Origin: Cladorhizidae sp. MBARI D1340-BT2
Lineage: Eukaryota; Porifera; Demospongiae; Poecilosclerida; Cladorhizidae
Reading direction: 5' to 3'
Assembly (NCBI GenBank): GCA_028752905.1
Contig: JAQNBH010000021.1
Location: 900,501-964,500, forward strand
Length of the DNA stretch: 64,000 nt
Both the position numbers and the translations under genes were made by a program. Shown here piece by piece: positions 10,961 to 25,100 of this stretch. Each line of letters starts with the position of its first letter. The first letter of the stretch is position 1. Below the pieces are notes generated by a model. The model ran no database searches and had not been told where the DNA came from. It saw only the letters and a program-made list of their open reading frames with translations.

Positions 10961-13900
10961 TATCCACACCACTGAATAGACTTGATGTATAGCTATTAAG
11001 ATAGGACTCTCTAAGTGCTCTCTCTTGATACCAAACATCCATATATTCTGCACACTTCACTGTAATGGACTTGCAAGATAGGTATCTCTCAGTGTTCTCT
11101 ATCTTGAGCTAAACATGTTAGCTTCATAGATTCTCCACACTTCACTGAATAGACTTGATATATAGCTCTAAAGGTAGGCCTCTCTCTGTTCTCTCTCTTG
11201 ATACCAAACATCCGTATATTCTGCATACATAGAATCACAAGATAGGTTTCTCTATGTGTTCTCTATCTTGATGCTAAACAGGTTAGCTTCATAGATTCTC
11301 CACACTTCACTGTATAAACTTGATATATGGCTATTAAGATAGGTCTCTCCCTGTGCTCTCTGTTGATATCAAACATCCATAATATTCTGCATACTTCACT
11401 GTAATGGACTTGATATGATTCGAATGATAGGTTTCATTATGTGTTCTCTATCTTGATATTTGCCCTAATTTGGTCTATAATATGTTTCTCATTTTCCCCC
11501 AAAAAATCTTGTTATTTTGCCGTAAAGCTCATAACTTTTCTACACTTTACCCCAAAAAGATAATCTTTATATCACCGGATAGCCCTTCTAATTATCTGTC
11601 TTTTGTACGTGCCAAAATTTTGAGTACTCTAAGTATTAGCAAGTTATGGTGATTTGAAGTGGTAAGGTTTGCGATCTTTCCTGGCGTTTTCCAGTTGCCA
11701 AAGCGGTGGCCTGCCAGTGAAAAACCACTACATTTATTGATAATCTGTTGACATGTTGCAGATAAGGGCCTTCTCTATCAGTTGACAAAATCTGGGACTT
11801 TGGTCTTGTTAATTAGGGCAGTTATGAATTGTACTCTTACTTGATGCTAAACATGTTAGCTTCGTAGATTATCCACACTTCACTGAATAGACTGGATGTA
11901 TAGCTATTAAGATAGGACTCTCTAAGTGCTCTCTCTTGATACCAAACATCCATATATTCTGCACACTTCACTGTAATGGACTTGCAAGATAGGTATCTCT
12001 CAGTGTTCTCTATCTTGAGCTAAACATGTTAGCTTCATAGATTCTCCACACTTCACTGAATAGACTTGATATATAGCTCTAAAGGTAGGCCTCTCTCTGT
12101 TCTCTCTCTTGATACCAAACATCCGTATATTCTGCATACATAGAATCACAAGATAGGTTTCTCTATGTGTTCTCTATCTTGATGCTAAACAGGTTAGCTT
12201 CATAGATTCTCCACACTTCACTGTATAAACTTGATATATAGCTATTAAGATAGGTCTCTCCCTGTGCTCTCTGTTGATATCAAACATCCATAATATTCTG
12301 CACACTTCACTGTAATGGACTTGATATGATTCGAATGATAGGTTTCATTATGTGTTCTCTATCTTGATATTTGCCCTAATTTGGTCTATAATATGTTTCT
12401 CATTTTTCCCCCAAAAATCTTGCTTTTTTGCCGTAAAGCTCATAACTTTTCTACACTTTATCCAAAAAAGATAATTTTTATATCACCGAATAGCCCTTCT
12501 AATTATCTGTCTTTTGTACGTGCCAAAATTTTGTGTACTCTAAGTATTAGCAAGTTATGGTGATTTGAAGTGGTAAGGTTTGCGATCTTTCCTGGCGTTT
12601 TCCAGTTGCCAAAGCGGTGGCCTGCCAGTGAAAAACCACTACATTTATTGATAATCTGTTGACATGTTGCAGATAAGGACCTTCTCTATCAGTTGACAAA
12701 ATCTGGCACTTTGGTCTTGTTAATTAGGGCAGTTATGAATTGTAATCTTACTTGATGCTAAACATGTTAGCTTCGTAGATTATCCACACCACTGAATAGA
12801 CTTGATGTATAGCTATTAAGATAGGACTCTCTAAGTGCTCTCTCTTGATACCAAACATCCATATATTCTGCACACTTCACTGTAATGGACTTGCAAGATA
12901 GGTATCTCTCAGTGTTCTCTATCTTGAGCTAAACATGTTAGCTTCATAGATTCTCCACACTTCACTGAATAGACTTGATATATAGCTCTAAAGGTAGGCC
13001 TCTCTCTGTTCTCTCTCTTGATACCAAACATCCGTATATTCTGCATACATAGAATCACAAGATAGGTTTCTCTATGTGTTCTCTATCTTGATGCTAAACA
13101 GGTTAGCTTCATAGATTCTCCACACTTCACTGTATAAACTTGATATATGGCTATTAAGATAGGTCTCTCCCTGTGCTCTCTGTTGATATCAAACATCCAT
13201 AATATTCTGCATACTTCACTGTAATGGACTTGATATGATTCGAATGATAGGTTTCATTATGTGTTCTCTATCTTGATATTTGCCCTAATTTGGTCTATAA
13301 TATGTTTCTCATTTTCCCCCAAAAAATCTTGTTATTTTGCCGTAAAGCTCATAACTTTTCTACACTTTACCCCAAAAAGATAATCTTTATATCACCGGAT
13401 AGCCCTTCTAATTATCTGTCTTTTGTACGTGCCAAAATTTTGAGTACTCTAAGTATTAGCAAGTTATGGTGATTTGAAGTGGTAAGGTTTGCGATCTTTC
13501 CTGGCGTTTTCCAGTTGCCAAAGCGGTGGCCTGCCAGTGAAAAACCACTACATTTATTGATAATCTGTTGACATGTTGCAGATAAGGGCCTTCTCTATCA
13601 GTTGACAAAATCTGGGACTTTGGTCTTGTTAATTAGGGCAGTTATGAATTGTACTCTTACTTGATGCTAAACATGTTAGCTTCGTAGATTATCCACACTT
13701 CACTGAATAGACTGGATGTATAGCTATTAAGATAGGACTCTCTAAGTGCTCTCTCTTGATACCAAACATCCATATATTCTGCACACTTCACTGTAATGGA
13801 CTTGCAAGATAGGTATCTCTCAGTGTTCTCTATCTTGAGCTAAACATGTTAGCTTCATAGATTCTCCACACTTCACTGAATAGACTTGATATATAGCTCT

Positions 13901-14120
13901 AAAGGTAGGCCTCTCTCTGTTCTCTCTCTTGATACCAAACATCCGTATATTCTGCATACATAGAATCACAAGATAGGTTTCTCTATGTGTTCTCTATCTT
14001 GATGCTAAACAGGTTAGCTTCATAGATTCTCCACACTTCACTGTATAAACTTGATATATAGCTATTAAGATAGGTCTCTCCCTGTGCTCTCTGTTGATAT
14101 CAAACATCCATAATATTCTG
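10260..14120 (+). repeat. Higher-order duplication, offset 1820 bp (2 monomers)
   Basis: Bases of about 10260-12300 recur at about 12080-14120. The marker is a monomer type with ATATATGGCTATTAAG, a C5A6 tract and AGATAATCTTTATATCACCG, seen in M13 (about 11330-11580) and M15 (about 13150-13400). The same type recurs in M29 and M36. The block ends where M14 and M16 diverge at GCACACTT versus GCATACTT. Confidence 0.7.
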
Positions 14121-17100
14121 CATACTTCACTGTAATGGACTTGATATGATTCGAATGATAGGTTTCATTATGTGTTCTCTATCTTGATATTTGCCCTAAT
14201 TTGGTCTATATGTTTCTCATTTCCCCCCCAAAAATCTTGTTATTTTGCCGTAAAGCTCATAACTTTTCTACACTTTATCCAAAAAAGATAATTTTTATAT
14301 CACCGAATAGCCCTTCTAATTATCTGTCTTTTGTACGTGCCAAAATTTTGTGTACTCTAAGTATTAGCAAGTTATGGTGATTTGAAGTGGTAAGGTTTGC
14401 GATCTTTCCTGGCGTTTTCCAGTTGCCAAAGCGGTGGCCTGCCAGTGAAAAACCACTACATTTATTGATAATCTGTTGACATGTTGCAGATAAGGACCTT
14501 CTCTATCAGTTGACAAAATCTGGCACTTTGGTCTTGTTAATTAGGGCAGTTATGAATTGTAATCTTACTTGATGCTAAACATGTTAGCTTCGTAGATTAT
14601 CCACACCACTGAATAGACTTGATGTATAGCTATTAAGATAGGACTCTCTAAGTGCTCTCTCTTGATACCAAACATCCATATATTCTGCACACTTCACTGT
14701 AATGGACTTGCAAGATAGGTATCTCTCAGTGTTCTCTATCTTGAGCTAAACATGTTAGCTTCATAGATTCTCCACACTTCACTGAATAGAGTTGATATAT
14801 AGCTCTAAAGGTAGGCCTCTCTCTGTTCTCTCTCTTGATACCAAACATCCGTATATTCTGCATACATAGAATCACAAGATAGGTTTCTCTATGTGTTATC
14901 TATCTTGATGCTAAACAGGTTAGCTTCATAGATTCTCCACACTTCACTGTATAAACTTGATATATAGCTATTAAGATAGGTCTCTCCCTGTGCTCTCTGT
15001 TGATACCAAACATCCATAATATTTTGCACACTTCACTGTAATGGACTTGATATGATTCGAATGATAGGTTTCATTATGTGTTCTCTATCTTGATATTTGC
15101 CCTAATTTGGTCTATATGTTTCTCATTTCCCCCCCAAAAATCTTGTTATTTTGCCGTAAAGCTCATAACTTTTCTACACTTTACCCCAAAAAGATAATTT
15201 TTATATCAACGGATAGCCCTTCTAATTATCTGTCTTTTGTACGTGCCAAAATTTTGAGTACTCTAAGCATTAGCAAGTTATGGTGATTTGAAGTGGTAAG
15301 GTTTGCGATCTTTCCTGGCGTTTTCCAGTTGCCAAAGCGGTGGCCTGCCAGTGAAAAACCACTACATTTATTGATAATCTGTTGACATGTTGCAGATAAG
15401 GGCCTTCTCTATCAGTTGACAAAATCTGGGACTTTGGTCTTGTTAATTAGGGCAGTTATGAATTGTACTCTTACTTGATGCTAAACATGTTAGCTTCGTA
15501 GATTATCCACACTTCACTGAATAGACTTGATGTATAGCTATTAAGATAGGACTCTCTAAGTGCTCTCTCTTGATACCAAACATCCATATATTCTGCACAC
15601 TTCACTGTAATGGACTTGCAAGATAGGTATCTCTCAGTGTTCTCTATCTTGAGCTAAACATGTTAGCTTCATAGATTCTCCACACTTCACTGAATAGACT
15701 TGATATATAGCTCTAAAGGTAGGCCTCTCTCTGTTCTCTCTCTTGATACCAAACATCCGTATATTCTGCATACATAGAATCACAAGATAGGTTTCTCTAT
15801 GTGTTCTCTATCTTGATGCTAAACAGGTTAGCTTCATAGATTCTCCACACTTCACTGTATAAACTTGATATATAGCTATTAAGATAGGTCTCTCCCTGTG
15901 CTCTCTGTTGATATCAAACATCCATAATATTCTGCACACTTCACTGTAATGGACTTGATATGATTCGAATGATAGGTTTCATTATGTGTTCTCTATCTTG
16001 ATATTTGCCCTAATTTGGTCGATAATATGTTTCTCATTTTCCCCCCAAAAATCTTGCTTTTTTGCCGTAAAGCTCATAACTTTTCTACACTTTATCCAAA
16101 AAAGATAATTTTTATATCACCGAATAGCCCTTCTAATTATCTGTCTTTTGTACGTGCCAAAATTTTGTGTACTCTAAGTATTAGCAAGTTATGGTGATTT
16201 GAAGTGGTAAGGTTTGCGATCTTTCCTGGCGTTTTCCAGTTGCCAAAGCGGTGGCCTGCCAGTGAAAAACCACTACATTTATTGATAATCTGTTGACATG
16301 TTGCAGATAAGGGCCTTCTCTATCAGTTGACAAAATCTGGGACTTTGGTCTTGTTAATTAGGGCAGTTATGAATTGTACTCTTACTTGATGCTAAACATG
16401 TTAGCTTCGTAGATTATCCACACTTCACTGAATAGACTGGATGTATAGCTATTAAGATAGGACTCTCTAAGTGCTCTCTCTTGATACCAAACATCCATAT
16501 ATTCTGCACACTTCACTGTAATGGACTTGCAAGATAGGTATCTCTCAGTGTTCTCTATCTTGAGCTAAACATGTTAGCTTCATAGATTCTCCACACTTCA
16601 CTGAATAGAGTTGATATATAGCTCTAAAGGTAGGCCTCTCTCTGTTCTCTCTCTTGATACCAAACATCCGTATATTCTGCATACATAGAATCACAAGATA
16701 GGTTTCTCTATGTGTTCTCTATCTTGATGCTAAACAGGTTAGCTTCATAGATTCTCCACACTTCACTGTATAAACTTGATATATAGCTATTAAGATAGGT
16801 CTCTCCCTGTGCTCTCTGTTGATATCAAACATCCATAATATTCTGCATACTTCACTGTAATGGACTTGATATGATTCGAATGATAGGTTTCATTATGTGT
16901 TCTCTATCTTGATATTTGCCCTAATTTGGTCTATATGTTTCTCATTTCCCCCCCAAAAATCTTGTTATTTTGCCGTAAAGCTCATAACTTTTCTACACTT
17001 TATCCAAAAAAGATAATTTTTATATCACCGAATAGCCCTTCTAATTATCTGTCTTTTGTACGTGCCAAAATTTTGTGTACTCTAAGTATTAGCAAGTTAT

Positions 17101-20100
17101 GGTGATTTGAAGTGGTAAGGTTTGCGATCTTTCCTGGCGTTTTCCAGTTGCCAAAGCGGTGGCCTGCCAGTGAAAAACCACTACATTTATTGATAATCTG
17201 TTGACATGTTGCAGATAAGGACCTTCTCTATCAGTTGACAAAATCTGGCACTTTGGTCTTGTTAATTAGGGCAGTTATGAATTGTAATCTTACTTGATGC
17301 TAAACATGTTAGCTTCGTAGATTATCCACACCACTGAATAGACTTGATGTATAGCTATTAAGATAGGACTCTCTAAGTGCTCTCTCTTGATACCAAACAT
17401 CCATATATTCTGCACACTTCACTGTAATGGACTTGCAAGATAGGTATCTCTCAGTGTTCTCTATCTTGAGCTAAACATGTTAGCTTCATAGATTCTCCAC
17501 ACTTCACTGAATAGAGTTGATATATAGCTCTAAAGGTAGGCCTCTCTCTGTTCTCTCTCTTGATACCAAACATCCGTATATTCTGCATACATAGAATCAC
17601 AAGATAGGTTTCTCTATGTGTTATCTATCTTGATGCTAAACAGGTTAGCTTCATAGATTCTCCACACTTCACTGTATAAACTTGATATATAGCTATTAAG
17701 ATAGGTCTCTCCCTGTGCTCTCTGTTGATACCAAACATCCATAATATTTTGCACACTTCACTGTAATGGACTTGATATGATTCGAATGATAGGTTTCATT
17801 ATGTGTTCTCTATCTTGATATTTGCCCTAATTTGGTCTATATGTTTCTCATTTCCCCCCCAAAAATCTTGTTATTTTGCCGTAAAGCTCATAACTTTTCT
17901 ACACTTTACCCCAAAAAGATAATTTTTATATCAACGGATAGCCCTTCTAATTATCTGTCTTTTGTACGTGCCAAAATTTTGAGTACTCTAAGCATTAGCA
18001 AGTTATGGTGATTTGAAGTGGTAAGGTTTGCGATCTTTCCTGGCGTTTTCCAGTTGCCAAAGCGGTGGCCTGCCAGTGAAAAACCACTACATTTATTGAT
18101 AATCTGTTGACATGTTGCAGATAAGGGCCTTCTCTATCAGTTGACAAAATCTGGGACTTTGGTCTTGTTAATTAGGGCAGTTATGAATTGTACTCTTACT
18201 TGATGCTAAACATGTTAGCTTCGTAGATTATCCACACTTCACTGAATAGACTTGATGTATAGCTATTAAGATAGGACTCTCTAAGTGCTCTCTCTTGATA
18301 CCAAACATCCATATATTCTGCACACTTCACTGTAATGGACTTGCAAGATAGGTATCTCTCAGTGTTCTCTATCTTGAGCTAAACATGTTAGCTTCATAGA
18401 TTCTCCACACTTCACTGAATAGACTTGATATATAGCTCTAAAGGTAGGCCTCTCTCTGTTCTCTCTCTTGATACCAAACATCCGTATATTCTGCATACAT
18501 AGAATCACAAGATAGGTTTCTCTATGTGTTCTCTATCTTGATGCTAAACAGGTTAGCTTCATAGATTCTCCACACTTCACTGTATAAACTTGATATATAG
18601 CTATTAAGATAGGTCTCTCCCTGTGCTCTCTGTTGATATCAAACATCCATAATATTCTGCACACTTCACTGTAATGGACTTGATATGATTCGAATGATAG
18701 GTTTCATTATGTGTTCTCTATCTTGATATTTGCCCTAATTTGGTCGATAATATGTTTCTCATTTTCCCCCCAAAAATCTTGCTTTTTTGCCGTTAAGCTC
18801 ATAACTTTTCTACACTTTATCCAAAAAAGATAATTTTTATATCACCGAATAGCCCTTCTAATTATCTGTCTTTTGTACGTGCCAAAATTTTGTGTACTCT
18901 AAGTATTAGCAAGTTATGGTGATTTGAAGTGGTAAGGTTTGCGATCTTTCCTGGCGTTTTCCAGTTGCCAAAGCGGTGGCCTGCCAGTGAAAAACCACTA
19001 CATTTATTGATAATCTGTTGACATGTTGCAGATAAGGGCCTTCTCTATCAGTTGACAAAATCTGGGACTTTGGTCTTGTTAATTAGGGCAGTTATGAATT
19101 GTACTCTTACTTGATGCTAAACATGTTAGCTTCGTAGATTATCCACACTTCACTGAATAGACTGGATGTATAGCTATTAAGATAGGACTCTCTAAGTGCT
19201 CTCTCTTGATACCAAACATCCATATATTCTGCACACTTCACTGTAATGGACTTGCAAGATAGGTATCTCTCAGTGTTCTCTATCTTGAGCTAAACATGTT
19301 AGCTTCATAGATTCTCCACACTTCACTGAATAGAGTTGATATATAGCTCTAAAGGTAGGCCTCTCTCTGTTCTCTCTCTTGATACCAAACATCCGTATAT
19401 TCTGCATACATAGAATCACAAGATAGGTTTCTCTATGTGTTCTCTATCTTGATGCTAAACAGGTTAGCTTCATAGATTCTCCACACTTCACTGTATAAAC
19501 TTGATATATAGCTATTAAGATAGGTCTCTCCCTGTGCTCTCTGTTGATATCAAACATCCATAATATTCTGCACACTTCACTGTAATGGACTTGATATGAT
19601 TCGAATGATAGGTTTCATTATGTGTTCTCTATCTTGATATTTGCCCTAATTTGGTCTATATGTTTCTCATTTCCCCCCCAAAAATCTTGTTATTTTGCCG
19701 TAAAGCTCATAACTTTTCTACACTTTATCCAAAAAAGATAATTTTTATATCACCGAATAGCCCTTCTAATTATCTGTCTTTTGTACGTGCCAAAATTTTG
19801 TGTACTCTAAGTATTAGCAAGTTATGGTGATTTGAAGTGGTAAGGTTTGCGATCTTTCCTGGCGTTTTCCAGTTGCCAAAGCGGTGGCCTGCCAGTGAAA
19901 AACCACTACATTTATTGATAATCTGTTGACATGTTGCAGATAAGGACCTTCTCTATCAGTTGACAAAATCTGGCACTTTGGTCTTGTTAATTAGGGCAGT
20001 TATGAATTGTAATCTTACTTGATGCTAAACATGTTAGCTTCGTAGATTATCCACACCACTGAATAGACTTGATGTATAGCTATTAAGATAGGACTCTCTA

Positions 20101-23100
20101 AGTGCTCTCTCTTGATACCAAACATCCATATATTCTGCACACTTCACTGTAATGGACTTGCAAGATAGGTATCTCTCAGTGTTCTCTATCTTGAGCTAAA
20201 CATGTTAGCTTCATAGATTCTCCACACTTCACTGAATAGAGTTGATATATAGCTCTAAAGGTAGGCCTCTCTCTGTTCTCTCTCTTGATACCAAACATCC
20301 GTATATTCTGCATACATAGAATCACAAGATAGGTTTCTCTATGTGTTATCTATCTTGATGCTAAACAGGTTAGCTTCATAGATTCTCCACACTTCACTGT
20401 ATAAACTTGATATATAGCTATTAAGATAGGTCTCTCCCTGTGCTCTCTGTTGATACCAAACATCCATAATATTTTGCACACTTCACTGTAATGGACTTGA
20501 TATGATTCGAATGATAGGTTTCATTATGTGTTCTCTATCTTGATATTTGCCCTAATTTGGTCTATATGTTTCTCATTTCCCCCCCAAAAATCTTGTTATT
20601 TTGCCGTAAAGCTCATAACTTTTCTACACTTTACCCCAAAAAGATAATTTTTATATCAACGGATAGCCCTTCTAATTATCTGTCTTTTGTACGTGCCAAA
20701 ATTTTGAGTACTCTAAGCATTAGCAAGTTATGGTGATTTGAAGTGGTAAGGTTTGCGATCTTTCCTGGCGTTTTCCAGTTGCCAAAGCGGTGGCCTGCCA
20801 GTGAAAAACCACTACATTTATTGATAATCTGTTGACATGTTGCAGATAAGGGCCTTCTCTATCAGTTGACAAAATCTGGGACTTTGGTCTTGTTAATTAG
20901 GGCAGTTATGAATTGTACTCTTACTTGATGCTAAACATGTTAGCTTCGTAGATTATCCACACTTCACTGAATAGACTTGATGTATAGCTATTAAGATAGG
21001 ACTCTCTAAGTGCTCTCTCTTGATACCAAACATCCATATATTCTGCACACTTCACTGTAATGGACTTGCAAGATAGGTATCTCTCAGTGTTCTCTATCTT
21101 GAGCTAAACATGTTAGCTTCATAGATTCTCCACACTTCACTGAATAGACTTGATATATAGCTCTAAAGGTAGGCCTCTCTCTGTTCTCTCTCTTGATACC
21201 AAACATCCGTATATTCTGCATACATAGAATCACAAGATAGGTTTCTCTATGTGTTCTCTATCTTGATGCTAAACAGGTTAGCTTCATAGATTCTCCACAC
21301 TTCACTGTATAAACTTGATATATAGCTATTAAGATAGGTCTCTCCCTGTGCTCTCTGTTGATATCAAACATCCATAATATTCTGCACACTTCACTGTAAT
21401 GGACTTGATATGATTCGAATGATAGGTTTCATTATGTGTTCTCTATCTTGATATTTGCCCTAATTTGGTCGATAATATGTTTCTCATTTTCCCCCCAAAA
21501 ATCTTGCTTTTTTGCCGTAAAGCTCATAACTTTTCTACACTTTATCCAAAAAAGATAATTTTTATATCACCGAATAGCCCTTCTAATTATCTGTCTTTTG
21601 TACGTGCCAAAATTTTGTGTACTCTAAGTATTAGCAAGTTATGGTGATTTGAAGTGGTAAGGTTTGCGATCTTTCCTGGCGTTTTCCAGTTGCCAAAGCG
21701 GTGGCCTGCCAGTGAAAAACCACTACATTTATTGATAATCTGTTGACATGTTGCAGATAAGGGCCTTCTCTATCAGTTGACAAAATCTGGGACTTTGGTC
21801 TTGTTAATTAGGGCAGTTATGAATTGTACTCTTACTTGATGCTAAACATGTTAGCTTCGTAGATTATCCACACTTCACTGAATAGACTGGATGTATAGCT
21901 ATTAAGATAGGACTCTCTAAGTGCTCTCTCTTGATACCAAACATCCATATATTCTGCACACTTCACTGTAATGGACTTGCAAGATAGGTATCTCTCAGTG
22001 TTCTCTATCTTGAGCTAAACATGTTAGCTTCATAGATTCTCCACACTTCACTGAATAGAGTTGATATATAGCTCTAAAGGTAGGCCTCTCTCTGTTCTCT
22101 CTCTTGATACCAAACATCCGTATATTCTGCATACATAGAATCACAAGATAGGTTTCTCTATGTGTTCTCTATCTTGATGCTAAACAGGTTAGCTTCATAG
22201 ATTCTCCACACTTCACTGTATAAACTTGATATATAGCTATTAAGATAGGTCTCTCCCTGTGCTCTCTGTTGATATCAAACATCCATAATATTCTGCATAC
22301 TTCACTGTAATGGACTTGATATGATTCGAATGATAGGTTTCATTATGTGTTCTCTATCTTGATATTTGCCCTAATTTGGTCTATATGTTTCTCATTTCCC
22401 CCCCAAAAATCTTGTTATTTTGCCGTAAAGCTCATAACTTTTCTACACTTTATCCAAAAAAGATAATTTTTATATCACCGAATAGCCCTTCTAATTATCT
22501 GTCTTTTGTACGTGCCAAAATTTTGTGTACTCTAAGTATTAGCAAGTTATGGTGATTTGAAGTGGTAAGGTTTGCGATCTTTCCTGGCGTTTTCCAGTTG
22601 CCAAAGCGGTGGCCTGCCAGTGAAAAACCACTACATTTATTGATAATCTGTTGACATGTTGCAGATAAGGACCTTCTCTATCAGTTGACAAAATCTGGCA
22701 CTTTGGTCTTGTTAATTAGGGCAGTTATGAATTGTAATCTTACTTGATGCTAAACATGTTAGCTTCGTAGATTATCCACACCACTGAATAGACTTGATGT
22801 ATAGCTATTAAGATAGGACTCTCTAAGTGCTCTCTCTTGATACCAAACATCCATATATTCTGCACACTTCACTGTAATGGACTTGCAAGATAGGTATCTC
22901 TCAGTGTTCTCTATCTTGAGCTAAACATGTTAGCTTCATAGATTCTCCACACTTCACTGAATAGAGTTGATATATAGCTCTAAAGGTAGGCCTCTCTCTG
23001 TTCTCTCTCTTGATACCAAACATCCGTATATTCTGCATACATAGAATCACAAGATAGGTTTCTCTATGTGTTATCTATCTTGATGCTAAACAGGTTAGCT

Positions 23101-25100
23101 TCATAGATTCTCCACACTTCACTGTATAAACTTGATATATAGCTATTAAGATAGGTCTCTCCCTGTGCTCTCTGTTGATACCAAACATCCATAATATTTT
23201 GCACACTTCACTGTAATGGACTTGATATGATTCGAATGATAGGTTTCATTATGTGTTCTCTATCTTGATATTTGCCCTAATTTGGTCTATATGTTTCTCA
23301 TTTCCCCCCCAAAAATCTTGTTATTTTGCCGTAAAGCTCATAACTTTTCTACACTTTACCCCAAAAAGATAATTTTTATATCAACGGATAGCCCTTCTAA
23401 TTATCTGTCTTTTGTACGTGCCAAAATTTTGAGTACTCTAAGCATTAGCAAGTTATGGTGATTTGAAGTGGTAAGGTTTGCGATCTTTCCTGGCGTTTTC
23501 CAGTTGCCAAAGCGGTGGCCTGCCAGTGAAAAACCACTACATTTATTGATAATCTGTTGACATGTTGCAGATAAGGGCCTTCTCTATCAGTTGACAAAAT
23601 CTGGGACTTTGGTCTTGTTAATTAGGGCAGTTATGAATTGTACTCTTACTTGATGCTAAACATGTTAGCTTCGTAGATTATCCACACTTCACTGAATAGA
23701 CTTGATGTATAGCTATTAAGATAGGACTCTCTAAGTGCTCTCTCTTGATACCAAACATCCATATATTCTGCACACTTCACTGTAATGGACTTGCAAGATA
23801 GGTATCTCTCAGTGTTCTCTATCTTGAGCTAAACATGTTAGCTTCATAGATTCTCCACACTTCACTGAATAGACTTGATATATAGCTCTAAAGGTAGGCC
23901 TCTCTCTGTTCTCTCTCTTGATACCAAACATCCGTATATTCTGCATACATAGAATCACAAGATAGGTTTCTCTATGTGTTCTCTATCTTGATGCTAAACA
24001 GGTTAGCTTCATAGATTCTCCACACTTCACTGTATAAACTTGATATATAGCTATTAAGATAGGTCTCTCCCTGTGCTCTCTGTTGATATCAAACATCCAT
24101 AATATTCTGCACACTTCACTGTAATGGACTTGATATGATTCGAATGATAGGTTTCATTATGTGTTCTCTATCTTGATATTTGCCCTAATTTGGTCGATAA
24201 TATGTTTCTCATTTTCCCCCCAAAAATCTTGCTTTTTTGCCGTTAAGCTCATAACTTTTCTACACTTTATCCAAAAAAGATAATTTTTATATCACCGAAT
24301 AGCCCTTCTAATTATCTGTCTTTTGTACGTGCCAAAATTTTGTGTACTCTAAGTATTAGCAAGTTATGGTGATTTGAAGTGGTAAGGTTTGCGATCTTTC
24401 CTGGCGTTTTCCAGTTGCCAAAGCGGTGGCCTGCCAGTGAAAAACCACTACATTTATTGATAATCTGTTGACATGTTGCAGATAAGGGCCTTCTCTATCA
24501 GTTGACAAAATCTGGGACTTTGGTCTTGTTAATTAGGGCAGTTATGAATTGTACTCTTACTTGATGCTAAACATGTTAGCTTCGTAGATTATCCACACTT
24601 CACTGAATAGACTGGATGTATAGCTATTAAGATAGGACTCTCTAAGTGCTCTCTCTTGATACCAAACATCCATATATTCTGCACACTTCACTGTAATGGA
24701 CTTGCAAGATAGGTATCTCTCAGTGTTCTCTATCTTGAGCTAAACATGTTAGCTTCATAGATTCTCCACACTTCACTGAATAGAGTTGATATATAGCTCT
24801 AAAGGTAGGCCTCTCTCTGTTCTCTCTCTTGATACCAAACATCCGTATATTCTGCATACATAGAATCACAAGATAGGTTTCTCTATGTGTTCTCTATCTT
24901 GATGCTAAACAGGTTAGCTTCATAGATTCTCCACACTTCACTGTATAAACTTGATATATAGCTATTAAGATAGGTCTCTCCCTGTGCTCTCTGTTGATAT
25001 CAAACATCCATAATATTCTGCACACTTCACTGTAATGGACTTGATATGATTCGAATGATAGGTTTCATTATGTGTTCTCTATCTTGATATTTGCCCTAAT
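14110..25100 (+). repeat. Higher-order duplication, offset 5450 bp (6 monomers), first instance
   Basis: Bases of about 14110-19650 recur at about 19560-25100. A private change, GCCGTTAAGC in place of GCCGTAAAGC, is found at about 18790 and again at about 24240, exactly 5450 bp apart. M17-M22 pair with M23-M28. By eye the two halves look essentially identical until M22 and M28 diverge at TATATG versus TATAATATG near 19655/25105. Confidence 0.8.
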
